A stretch of 64,000 nt of DNA, from positions 17,560-81,559 of the forward strand of contig JAVBJN010000025.1 of assembly GCA_031546985.1 (NCBI GenBank), read 5' to 3'. The notes under the pieces were generated by a model. It saw only the letters and a program-made list of their open reading frames with translations. It was not told the DNA's origin and did not search any database. The DNA comes from JAVBJN01 sp031546985 (GTDB taxonomy: Bacteria > Bacteroidota > Bacteroidia > Chitinophagales > Chitinophagaceae). Within the stretch, counting starts at the first letter, position 1. Each line of letters opens with the position of its first letter. Shown here one piece after another: positions 18,287-26,713 of the stretch. A program made the translations under genes and the position numbers.

Positions 18287-21200
18287 ATGAAATTTTTATC
18301 GCGATTATTTACCCTCCTTACCGTGTTGATGCTGTGTGCCTATTCCGGTTTCGCAACGCATATCTTTGGAGGGGAGCTTTTTTACACCTACCAGTCTGGA
18401 AACCAGTACAAAGTAACGCTTATCATCTATGGTGATTGTAGTGGCAGCGCGTTTCCAAACCTGCAGGGGGCAACGCCTTTAGTAGATGTCTACAATGGTA
18501 GCACGCTCTATACCACCATTACCTTATCGCAGGAGGGGCCTGGTGTGGAGGTATCGCCGGTATGCCCCAGCCAGCTTAACAACACTACTTGTAAGGGCGG
18601 TTCTGTACCTGGCGTAAAAAGATATATCTACTCCAGCTTTATCAATATCCCATTTGTAAGCACAGATTGGAAGTTCCAGTTTAATGGTACTATGAGTGGT
18701 TCTACCAGCTCTGGCCGGAGTAATGCGATTACCAATGTGATCATAGGTGGGGGAAGCGTTATGATTCTCGAAGCCACACTGAATAATACTGGCGGTAATA
18801 ACTCATCGCCTTACTACACTACCATTCCTACTCCTTTTTTCTGCATTAACGTAGCGCAGCAATACAACCAGGGTGCAGTAGATCCGGATGGCGACCAGCT
18901 TACTTTTGCCCTGGTGCCGGGACTCGAACCCGGTGGCGTTAACGTAACTTATCTACCAGGGTATACCGCTACCACTCCGCTGGCAACCGCCGCGGGCGGG
19001 TTTAGTTTTAGCGGCGTTACCGGGCAGCTGAGTTTTACGCCTAACCTGGTGCAGACCTCGCTGGTGGTAGGCCGCGTATCGGAATACCGCAATGGTGCCC
19101 TGGTAGGTACAAGTATGCGCGAAATGACTTTTGTGGTGCTCAATAACTGTAACAATAATCCGCCAACCGGTATTATATCCGGCGTAAACGGAGGTACATC
19201 TGTTAACAATTACACCGTTAAGATTTGCTCGAATGAAACGATCGGGTTCAACATTAACCCTACCGATCCCGATCCGGGCAATACCATTACCGTTACCGCT
19301 GCCGGTTTACCTGCGGGTGCTACTTTTAACGTAGCCAACAATGGTACCGCTACACCGTCTGCCAGCTTTAACTGGAATACCACCGGCGTTACACCCGGCA
19401 CCTATAATTTCTTCCTTACTTTCCAGGACAATGGTTGTCCGCTGTCGAGTAAACAGACGCTGGCATATACGGTTATTGTAAACCCATTGCCTGCTGTAAT
19501 ACCAGTGATTACCGATGCTGCGCTTTGCTATAAAAATGCCAACCTTACTTATACTCCCTCTGGTAATGCTCCCTGGGTAATTACGGTATTGCAGGGCGCT
19601 ACCACGATTAAAACCATTAATGCCACCGGTACGGTAAATGATAACCTGCCACCGGGCACATACACCATTCGGGCTACGGATGTAAACAATTGCCATAAGG
19701 ATACGCTGATCACCGTGGATGCGCCTCCCAAATTTGCACCGGTACTCACCATTACAAAACCTATTTGCGTAAACAGTACCGATGGGTCTATTACCGTGGT
19801 AAGCGTAGCCAATGGTACCGCGCCATATGTGTATGCAATAGGCACGGGCGCATTTGGTACTAACCCCACTTTTACCGGTTTGGGTGTAGGACCTTACACC
19901 CTCCATTTTAAAGATGCCAAAAACTGCACTTACGATACCATTGTAAATATAGACCCTCCGCCATCTGTGCACGCGCAGGTGCTTGCGGCAAGGCCTCCCT
20001 GTAACTTTTTCGCTACCGGTGTGCTCGACATTACAGGTTATAACGGCGTAGCGCCATACCAGTATGAGTTAAACGGTGGTGGCTATGTAGGCTCCGGCCA
20101 TTTTACAGGGCTTGCCTCGGGCAACTATAATGTGCATGTAAAAGACAGCCGTGGTTGCATACTCGATACATTGGTTAAACTCGATGATTCCCTTAAAGTG
20201 CATGCTACAGTGGTTATCTCCGATGTGCAATGCTATGGCGGCACCGATGGCAGCCTGCAGGTAGTGCCGTTTGGCGCTACCGCGCCTTATACTACTGCAT
20301 TGGGTACAGCGGCTGCGGTGCCGGCTCCGGTTAATTATCCGGGTCTGCCAATAGGCACTTATGTGCTGCATATTAAAGATGTAGACCAATGCTACCTGGA
20401 TACTTCTGTAACCATTAAACAACCCGATAGCCTCATCTTTAAACCGGTCATTACCCATGTGCCTTGTTACGGCCAGGTTAACGGTTCGGTTCAGATCAAC
20501 GCTGCAGGAGGTACTGCACCTTATGTGTACGCTGTAGGCACCGGTATTTATAGCAACTCCTCTTTCTTTAACGGGTTGGCTGCAGGCACCTACACTTTCC
20601 ACATTAAGGATGCGCACAACTGCATTAAGGATACCAATATTGTAATTAAACAGCCCGATTCGCTGGTGCTGGCAGCGGTACTTAAACAGCCTTTGTGCTA
20701 CAGCAATGCCAATGGTAGCATCACCATTAACGCGGCGGGCGGAACACCAGCCTATACTTATGCCATTAACGGCGGCACATTTGGCGCCAACCCTGTTTTG
20801 GGTGGTCTCACTGCCGGTACCTATACTATTTCGGTAAGAGATGCGAATATGTGCCGCAAAGACTCGGTAGTGGTTTTGGGCCAGCCCGATAGCATTGCCA
20901 TAAAAGCGATGGTTAAAAACCCTACCTGTGCCACCCTGGCCAATGGTGCGGTTACCCTATCGGCTATTGGCGGTGTAGCGCCATACACTTATGCTTTTGA
21001 TGCGGGTGGCTATACTGCCAGCCCGGTGGTGGGCCCGGTACCTGCCGGCACGCATGTGTTCCACACCAAAGATGTAAACGGCTGTATTAAGGATACGACC
21101 ATTACCCTTACCGATTCTCTGGTGATAACCATTGCGACAGGTAAAACCGATGCCACTTGTTACAATCTGCCAGGTGGTAGCATTACCATTACTGGCGGTG

Positions 21201-22792
21201 GTGGCACATTGCCTTATACGTATGCCATCAACGGCGGTGCATATGGCACTACCAATCCGTTTACCCCACTGATGGCAGGAACTTATCCGGTATCCGTGCG
21301 CGATAACAATGGATGTATTAATAATGCGAGTGTAACCATTAACCAGCCTGCCGACATTAATCCGAATGCTACATTGACCAATCCAAAATGTTTTGGTTCG
21401 CTGGATGGTACCATCACCCTTAATCCTTTTGGTGGTACACCGGGTTACATGTATGCCATGAACTATGGTACTTATGGTACCAGCAATGTTTTTGTGGGAC
21501 TTAAAGACAGTGTTTACCTCATTCACGTAAGAGATACCAATGGTTGTATTCATGATACTTCGGTAGCCTTATACCAGCCTACTAAAGTGGTAACGGCTTC
21601 GCTCACAGGCGTAAACCTTAAATGTTACCAAAGCGGCGATGGCTCTATTGCCATTACAGGTAGCGGGGGTATTTCGCCCTATACATATGCCTTGAATAGC
21701 GGTACCCCGGTAACCTCTGGTGTGTTCCCCAATTTATCGGCAGGTACCTACACGCTTACTATTTTTGACAATAACAATTGCCGTACCGATACGGTCATCA
21801 CGCTTATAGAACCGGGGCAACTGCATTTTACAGGGCTAACGGTAAAACAGGCAACCTGCTCTTATTCCAAAGATGGCTCGTTTGAGATCTTTGGCTCCGG
21901 CAGCAGCATTGGTTACACCTATTCTATCGACAATGTAACCTTCACCAGCAACAATATCTTTACCGGCCTGGCTGCTGGCAACTATACGGTGTATATGCTG
22001 GATCATAAAGGTTGCAAACGCGATACCAATGTGACCATAACCAGCAAATCGAAATTGAATTATACACTCGCCATAGAAGCGGTAAGCTGTTATGGCAAAG
22101 CCGATGGTTCCATTACCATTAAGAGTACCGGCGGTGTATATCCGTTGCAATACTTTATGGAGTTTAACGCCGAGGCCGATAGCATTTTTGATAAGCTGAG
22201 CCAGGGGCATTACAACGTTAGGGTAACGGATAACCTGGGTTGCAGAAAAGACAGCCTTGTACTGATAAACGAACCTGCAGTATTAAAGGTTAAAGTAGAG
22301 GAGAAACGCATCGATTGCGAAGGCCCCGATGATGATGGCGCTGCTACGGCCGTTGCGGTGGGTGGTACCTCTCCGTACACCTATTACTGGTACACCAACC
22401 CTGCGCAGCAAACCGAAATCCTGCGTGGTTACGCGCCTGGCAAATATCCTTTATTGGTAGTAGATGCCAACGGCTGCCGCGATAGTCTCATGAGCGACCT
22501 GGGCTTTGGCGATTGCTGTAAAGTATACCTGCCCAATGCCTTCTCTCCTAACAAAGACCAGGTAAATGACATCTACCGTATTGTTCCCAAAGGCGCATTC
22601 GAACTCCGCGAGTTTGCCATCTACAACCGGATGGGCGAGCGGGTGTTCCTCTCTACCGACCTGAGCAAAGGCTGGGACGGTAAATTTAAAGGCGAAGACG
22701 CACCGGTATCTACCTACTATTACTATATTAAAGGTAAATGCGGGTTGGGTCGCAACGTAGAGTATAAAGGGGATGTAACCCTGTTGAGATAA
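18287..22792 (+). CDS. Giant SprB-repeat surface protein with T9SS type B sorting domain
   Basis: A 1501-residue exported protein: signal peptide (about 1-23), a unique N-terminal part (about 24-300; starts THIFGGELFYTYQSG), and an Ig-like region to about 400. About thirteen tandem SprB-type repeats of roughly 76 residues each run from about residue 403 to 1411. Each repeat has the pattern C-Y/F...DGSI...GG..PY.YA..GG...F..L.AGTY...V.D...C..DT. The C-terminal domain (LPNAFSPNKDQVND... and IYNRMGERVF) is the gliding-motility-associated CHU_C/type B T9SS signal. The protein should be exported by T9SS and held at the cell surface as an adhesin. No gliding or T9SS machinery gene is adjacent. Confidence 0.93.
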   Translation: MKFLSRLFTLLTVLMLCAYSGFATHIFGGELFYTYQSGNQYKVTLIIYGDCSGSAFPNLQGATPLVDVYNGSTLYTTITLSQEGPGVEVSPVCPSQLNNTTCKGGSVPGVKRYIYSSFINIPFVSTDWKFQFNGTMSGSTSSGRSNAITNVIIGGGSVMILEATLNNTGGNNSSPYYTTIPTPFFCINVAQQYNQGAVDPDGDQLTFALVPGLEPGGVNVTYLPGYTATTPLATAAGGFSFSGVTGQLSFTPNLVQTSLVVGRVSEYRNGALVGTSMREMTFVVLNNCNNNPPTGIISGVNGGTSVNNYTVKICSNETIGFNINPTDPDPGNTITVTAAGLPAGATFNVANNGTATPSASFNWNTTGVTPGTYNFFLTFQDNGCPLSSKQTLAYTVIVNPLPAVIPVITDAALCYKNANLTYTPSGNAPWVITVLQGATTIKTINATGTVNDNLPPGTYTIRATDVNNCHKDTLITVDAPPKFAPVLTITKPICVNSTDGSITVVSVANGTAPYVYAIGTGAFGTNPTFTGLGVGPYTLHFKDAKNCTYDTIVNIDPPPSVHAQVLAARPPCNFFATGVLDITGYNGVAPYQYELNGGGYVGSGHFTGLASGNYNVHVKDSRGCILDTLVKLDDSLKVHATVVISDVQCYGGTDGSLQVVPFGATAPYTTALGTAAAVPAPVNYPGLPIGTYVLHIKDVDQCYLDTSVTIKQPDSLIFKPVITHVPCYGQVNGSVQINAAGGTAPYVYAVGTGIYSNSSFFNGLAAGTYTFHIKDAHNCIKDTNIVIKQPDSLVLAAVLKQPLCYSNANGSITINAAGGTPAYTYAINGGTFGANPVLGGLTAGTYTISVRDANMCRKDSVVVLGQPDSIAIKAMVKNPTCATLANGAVTLSAIGGVAPYTYAFDAGGYTASPVVGPVPAGTHVFHTKDVNGCIKDTTITLTDSLVITIATGKTDATCYNLPGGSITITGGGGTLPYTYAINGGAYGTTNPFTPLMAGTYPVSVRDNNGCINNASVTINQPADINPNATLTNPKCFGSLDGTITLNPFGGTPGYMYAMNYGTYGTSNVFVGLKDSVYLIHVRDTNGCIHDTSVALYQPTKVVTASLTGVNLKCYQSGDGSIAITGSGGISPYTYALNSGTPVTSGVFPNLSAGTYTLTIFDNNNCRTDTVITLIEPGQLHFTGLTVKQATCSYSKDGSFEIFGSGSSIGYTYSIDNVTFTSNNIFTGLAAGNYTVYMLDHKGCKRDTNVTITSKSKLNYTLAIEAVSCYGKADGSITIKSTGGVYPLQYFMEFNAEADSIFDKLSQGHYNVRVTDNLGCRKDSLVLINEPAVLKVKVEEKRIDCEGPDDDGAATAVAVGGTSPYTYYWYTNPAQQTEILRGYAPGKYPLLVVDANGCRDSLMSDLGFGDCCKVYLPNAFSPNKDQVNDIYRIVPKGAFELREFAIYNRMGERVFLSTDLSKGWDGKFKGEDAPVSTYYYYIKGKCGLGRNVEYKGDVTLLR

Positions 22793-22811
22793 CGGCTTAT
22801 TACAAGCATCG

Positions 22812-22839
22812 AAAAATCCCGGCTCCGGCCGGGATTTTT
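22812..22839 (+). terminator. Terminator after the SprB-repeat gene
   Basis: A 12-bp stem aaaaatcccggc / gccgggattttt with loop tccg, followed by a T-run. Confidence 0.9.
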
Positions 22840-22900
22840 TTTATATATAAATTAAACCTGCACCGCCAATTGCTGTCTGACTTACATAAAAACCAACATT

Positions 22901-23752
22901 ATGCAAGCAGCGTCTTTTACCCGGCTGGCAAGCGCCCTGGGATTGTCGGCCCTCTTGATCTCAGGTATGGCAGCCTGCCATAAGGATAAAAATACCACAG
23001 AAAGTGCCACCTCTGAGGAAAAGGCTATTGCGGGTGAGCAGTCCCTGGCCGACCGCACGTTTAACGATGTAGACAATATTACCGATATGGCCATATCGAA
23101 CAACCTTACCATGAAAACATCGGAAGAAGCGGGTGTAGCGTCGCCCTGCGCTACTGTAACCAGAGACACGACTGTAACCCCGCATTTGCTGACGGTAGAC
23201 TTTGGCCCCACCAATTGCCTTTGTAACGATGGGCGTTACCGCCGTGGCAAAATAAAAGTGGCTTATGATGGGTTGTATATGGCGCCCGGCCACTCCCGCA
23301 GTATTTCGTTTGACCAGTATTTTGTAAACGACAACCAGGTTACCGGCACCAAAACCATTACCAACGGTGGGCAAAACAATAATGGCCAGACTTACTTTAC
23401 CGTAGTGGTAAATGGCAGCGTAATACTGGCCAATAACGCCGGTACCATAAGCTGGAACAGCAACCGCACGCGCACCTGGGTATCGGGCGAGAACACACCT
23501 GCATGGTCAGACAATGTATTTGAGATCACAGGAAGTGGTACCTACACCCGGGCCAATGGCAATGTATTTGCCGTTAACATCAGCACACCATTGGTGGCGG
23601 CAGTAAACTGTAACTGGATTAAAAGCGGGGTAGTGAGCATTACCCGCCAGAGCAATGGCAATATACGAACCCTGGATTATGGCAACGGCACCTGCGATGC
23701 ACTGGCGCAACTCACCGTAAACGGCAATACCTACAATATTACCTTGCATTAA
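22901..23752 (+). CDS. Lipoprotein of unknown function
   Basis: A 283-residue protein with a lipoprotein signal peptide (lipobox SGMAAC, Cys26). The N-terminal part is charged and helical (about 30-70). The remainder is beta-rich, with Thr/Asn/Gly-rich strands (SISFDQYFVNDNQVTGTKTI; FEITGSGTYTRANGNV) and a few Cys residues that could pair. No domain is recognised. It would be anchored in the outer or inner membrane. It follows the SprB gene after a terminator and has its own terminator, so it is probably transcribed alone. Confidence 0.8.
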   Translation: MQAASFTRLASALGLSALLISGMAACHKDKNTTESATSEEKAIAGEQSLADRTFNDVDNITDMAISNNLTMKTSEEAGVASPCATVTRDTTVTPHLLTVDFGPTNCLCNDGRYRRGKIKVAYDGLYMAPGHSRSISFDQYFVNDNQVTGTKTITNGGQNNNGQTYFTVVVNGSVILANNAGTISWNSNRTRTWVSGENTPAWSDNVFEITGSGTYTRANGNVFAVNISTPLVAAVNCNWIKSGVVSITRQSNGNIRTLDYGNGTCDALAQLTVNGNTYNITLH

Positions 23753-23775
23753 CGACTCGCAGAAACGATAATTTG

Positions 23776-23808
23776 AACACGGACTGCAACGGTAGTTCGT
23801 GTTTTTTT
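23776..23808 (+). terminator. Terminator after the lipoprotein gene
   Basis: Stem aacacggact / agttcgtgtt (one G-T pair) followed by seven Ts. Confidence 0.75.
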
Positions 23809-23818
23809 ATGAGGTAGG

Positions 23819-24280
23819 CTAGAGTTCGAGTTTCATGCCCTCGTGGCTGTCGGCAAAACCGATTGATTTATAAAACCGGATGGCATCTACCCGCTTTTTA
23901 TTGCTGGTGAGCTGCACCATGCTGCATCCTTTTTGACGGGCTCTTTCAAAAATAAAGGCAAACATTAAATGGCCAATACCCTTGCCCCGGTAGTTGGAGT
24001 GCACTCTTACTGCTTCTACCAGCGCGCGGCAGCCACCCTGGTTAATAAGGTAAGGCAGGTACGAAAGTTGAAAAGTACCTACAATAGCACCATCCAGCTC
24101 TGCTACCATCAGCTCCTGGCGGTTGTCCTGTTGTATGTCGCGGAAAGCCAGGTAGTAATTTTCGGGCAGCGGATCGGTGTATACCTCAGTGGTTTTGCCC
24201 AGGTGATCGTCGGCAAGCATTTGCACAATCTGGGGCAGATCATGTACGGTAGCCAGTCTGAAATGCAGTTGCAGTTCCAT
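23819..24280 (-). CDS. GNAT N-acetyltransferase
   Basis: A 153-residue acetyltransferase. The acetyl-CoA-binding motif A is VRVHSNYRGKGIGHLMFAF (R-G-x-G-x-G/A type), and motif B is LTSNKKRVDAIRFYKSIGF. The pattern is that of small cytoplasmic GNATs acting on free amino acids or antibiotics; the substrate cannot be read. It stands alone, convergent to the lipoprotein gene. Confidence 0.9.
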   Translation of the reverse strand: MELQLHFRLATVHDLPQIVQMLADDHLGKTTEVYTDPLPENYYLAFRDIQQDNRQELMVAELDGAIVGTFQLSYLPYLINQGGCRALVEAVRVHSNYRGKGIGHLMFAFIFERARQKGCSMVQLTSNKKRVDAIRFYKSIGFADSHEGMKLEL

Positions 24281-24389
24281 ATCGGGTGGTGTTAGGCGAA
24301 CAGGAAATCGTTTTACCGCAGCAAATTAAGGGTTAGTTGCGGTGCTACATGGCTTTATCGAAAAGGTAAACTTGATTTAATATATGAAG

Positions 24390-24884
24390 TTAAGATTTTC
24401 TAAAGGCTTTGTACAGAAACCAGGCAATAGGCACATTTACCAATGCTATAACCAGGAGTATCGTCCATACGCCGGAGCTGCCGGAATGGTGGCTTTTGCC
24501 CACCATTTCAAAGGTGATAACGCCAAATATGATTATTACTGCCAGTTTAAGCCACCGCAACATACGGGTAGCCAACTGGTATAGTCTGGAGGCATTGGTC
24601 TCGGTAATATCGGTAGGGTAGTTAAAGATATGCGGGTAGCGGTTAATTAAAGTTAACCCTGCAACCAATGTGGTAGTAATGGCAGGAATGATCCATAGTG
24701 TGTTTTTGCTGCCGTAGCCATCTATCTGCCCCCTGGCATTCATATGGGTAGGAATGGTATCGGGCAGGTGCGGAAACAGGATGCAAACATATACCCATAG
24801 CGCAGCCAACAGCATCCAGTAGGTAGCTTCTATAATTTTATCGGTGGCTGTAAGCGGTATGGAAATGCGGGGCCTTGTATGCAT
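24390..24884 (-). CDS. DUF1648-domain membrane protein
   Basis: A 164-residue inner-membrane protein with about four hydrophobic segments (about 23-40, 65-83, 110-128, 138-155). LPDTIPTHMNARGQIDGYGSK, between the first two, is the DUF1648 signature. Longer relatives (SdpI-like) take part in immunity to toxic peptides, but this protein is short and only the DUF1648 part is clear. It is not next to a toxin gene. Confidence 0.8.
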   Translation of the reverse strand: MHTRPRISIPLTATDKIIEATYWMLLAALWVYVCILFPHLPDTIPTHMNARGQIDGYGSKNTLWIIPAITTTLVAGLTLINRYPHIFNYPTDITETNASRLYQLATRMLRWLKLAVIIIFGVITFEMVGKSHHSGSSGVWTILLVIALVNVPIAWFLYKAFRKS

Positions 24885-24972
24885 ATCTGAATCTGGAATA
24901 TATGCAATATAATGATTACGGGCAAGCAGAAATAGGGTACAGCAGCACTTCTTTTGTATCTTTATTTCCCGA

Positions 24973-25554
24973 ATGAAGCATTTGATCCGATATTTTAGTC
25001 TGCTGGTTCCGGCATTGCTGGTGGCACAGTTGGTGGCCGCGCAATTTTTTGTGCCGGCCGAGAAAGATCCGCGCTACAACAGTTCGTTTAATCCCCGTTA
25101 CAACACGCGGATTAGTCCTACCTACAATTCGCAGATCAATCCCAAGTTTAACATGAACCTGAATCCGAAATACACACCGGAACTGAGTCCTAAGTTTAAT
25201 GCCAACCTTAACCCGCAGTTTAATTACGATCTTAATCCCAAACTCAATACCGCACTCAATCCCGATTACAATTACAACCTGGTGCCCCGTTATGGTGCAG
25301 ATGCCGGTTTGTACCTCTTTATGTTCGACAAAAACGCCAACATGACGGCCGTCATTATGCCGGCAAGTCCCAATGTGTGGCTGTTATTCGATGATAAAAA
25401 CAACTGGAAAGGATATTTTGTATTTACCGGCGGCAACTGGAACCGCTATACCATAGATGGTTTATGGACAGGCGAATACCTGTGCCCCGATAACAACGGC
25501 GGCTACAATTATTTTACCGAAAACGGCGACTGGACGGGCGAATATGTGCACTAA
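24973..25554 (+). CDS. Secreted octapeptide-repeat protein (NPxYNxxL)
   Basis: A 193-residue exported protein: signal peptide ending VAAQ (residue 24). From residue 32 there are nine consecutive eight-residue repeats plus a partial tenth with the pattern [NSDV]-P-x-[YFL]-N-x-x-[FIL] (for example NPKFNMNL, SPKFNANL, NPQFNYDL). A compact C-terminal part (about 108-193) is rich in Trp/Tyr/Gly, with two WTGEY motifs near its end. No family is recognised with certainty. The regular period suggests a fibrous or beta-solenoid-like stalk. Confidence 0.8.
   Translation: MKHLIRYFSLLVPALLVAQLVAAQFFVPAEKDPRYNSSFNPRYNTRISPTYNSQINPKFNMNLNPKYTPELSPKFNANLNPQFNYDLNPKLNTALNPDYNYNLVPRYGADAGLYLFMFDKNANMTAVIMPASPNVWLLFDDKNNWKGYFVFTGGNWNRYTIDGLWTGEYLCPDNNGGYNYFTENGDWTGEYVH
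25066..25293 (+). repeat. 24-nt-period coding repeats (nine octapeptide units)
   Basis: Nine units of 24 nt encode the octapeptide repeats, followed by a partial unit. The DNA copies have diverged at third positions while Pro-2 is invariant and Asn-5 is kept in all but one unit, which points to selection on the protein rather than recent DNA expansion. Confidence 0.8.
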
Positions 25555-25652
25555 AACAGCCACCAATACAGCATTAACAATTTAACAACATAAGGTGGTA
25601 TAAACTTAGCACTGGCTATACCATCTAACAGACTGGATAATCAATACATCGT

Positions 25653-26417
25653 ATGGTTAAGAAAATAATGATCGCCCTGCCTTTGCTGGCAATGCTGCAC
25701 GGCACGGCTAACGCCCAATTTGATAAACTGCTCAACGAAGCCAAAGGTGCGCTCAACCAGGCCACCGGTACCTCTAACGGTTCTTCGGGCTCCGGTATTG
25801 GAAGCGGGCTTACAAATACCGACATTGTAAGCGGCCTTAAAGAAGCGTTGCGCGTAGGTACACAAAATGCTTCGGGCAAATTAAACCAGACCAATGGCTA
25901 TTTTGGCAACCCGCTGGTAAAGATCTTATTGCCCAAAGAAGTGAAGCAGGCAGAGGCTATGCTGCGTAGTTTTGGTTTTGGCAGCTATGCCGATAAACTT
26001 ATTCTATCGCTGAACCGTGCTGCAGAAGACGCTGCCAAACAAGCCGCGCCCATTTTTGTAAACGCCATCACCACCATGAGCATTACCGATGGTTTGCAGA
26101 TATTGCAAGGTGGTAATACTGCCGCTACCGATTTCCTGAAAACAAAAACCACGTCTTCCCTTACCACGGCTTTCCGCCCGGTAATTGATAAGTCGCTGAG
26201 CAAAGTAGGTGCTAATACTTACTGGACGCAGTTCTTCTCTGCTTACAATAAACTGCCCATCACTAAAACAAAAGTGAATACCGATCTGAGCGGTTATGTA
26301 ACCGAGCAGGCTATGGCGGGTATGTTTACCTCTATTGCACAGGAAGAAGCCAATATCCGTAAAAACCCGGCCGGCACTGCCAACTCGCTGTTGCAAAAAG
26401 TGTTTGGATCTAAATAG
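25653..26417 (+). CDS. DUF4197 secreted protein
   Basis: A 254-residue protein with a signal peptide (to about NAQ, residue 23). The rest is the helical DUF4197 domain (TNTDIVSGLKEALRVGTQNA; GYFGNPLVKILLPKEVK; YWTQFFSAYNKLP). DUF4197 proteins are periplasmic or secreted proteins of unknown function, common in Bacteroidota and Proteobacteria. A Ser/Gly-rich linker (about 48-62) separates the signal region from the domain. It is followed by a strong terminator. Confidence 0.88.
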   Translation: MVKKIMIALPLLAMLHGTANAQFDKLLNEAKGALNQATGTSNGSSGSGIGSGLTNTDIVSGLKEALRVGTQNASGKLNQTNGYFGNPLVKILLPKEVKQAEAMLRSFGFGSYADKLILSLNRAAEDAAKQAAPIFVNAITTMSITDGLQILQGGNTAATDFLKTKTTSSLTTAFRPVIDKSLSKVGANTYWTQFFSAYNKLPITKTKVNTDLSGYVTEQAMAGMFTSIAQEEANIRKNPAGTANSLLQKVFGSK

Positions 26418-26448
26418 TTACACGTTTTTACACACATATAATCCGTTT

Positions 26449-26475
26449 AAAAGCTGCCTCTAACAGGCAGCTTTT
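26449..26475 (+). terminator. Terminator after the DUF4197 gene
   Basis: Stem aaaagctgcct / aggcagctttt with loop ctaac and a T-run. Confidence 0.9.
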
Positions 26476-26627
26476 TTTATGCTTAGCCATATTCGCAAGA
26501 TATATAGTTGTTATTTTTTTAATTGATTTTTTTCAATGTGTTGATGTTTCTATGAGGGAGGTTCAGTAAATTCGGGAACGTTTGTTTTCCACACAAATGT
26601 TTTTTTAACCCAATCAAGTGCTTAACC

Positions 26628-26711
26628 ATGATTAACAAAAGTCCTCCCACCGGGCCTTTTATGGCTCAGCTTTTCTTTAACCTCTTCTTTTTAACCTCAA
26701 TCACTCGCTAA
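26628..26711 (+). CDS. Possible 27-codon leader ORF
   Basis: ATG at 26628 opens a 27-residue frame (MINKSPPTGPFMAQLFFNLF...) whose stop is 2 nt before the ATG of the next gene. Both start codons sit in the same context (gctaaccatg/cttaaccatg). It may be a translated leader coupled to the downstream gene, or chance. Confidence 0.25.
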   Translation: MINKSPPTGPFMAQLFFNLFFLTSITR

Positions 26712-26713
26712 CC

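Noticed and set aside
25066..25293. Regular 24-nt period as a possible CRISPR array
   Set aside because: The repeats are in-frame coding units inside one secreted protein, with no unique spacers and no cas genes.
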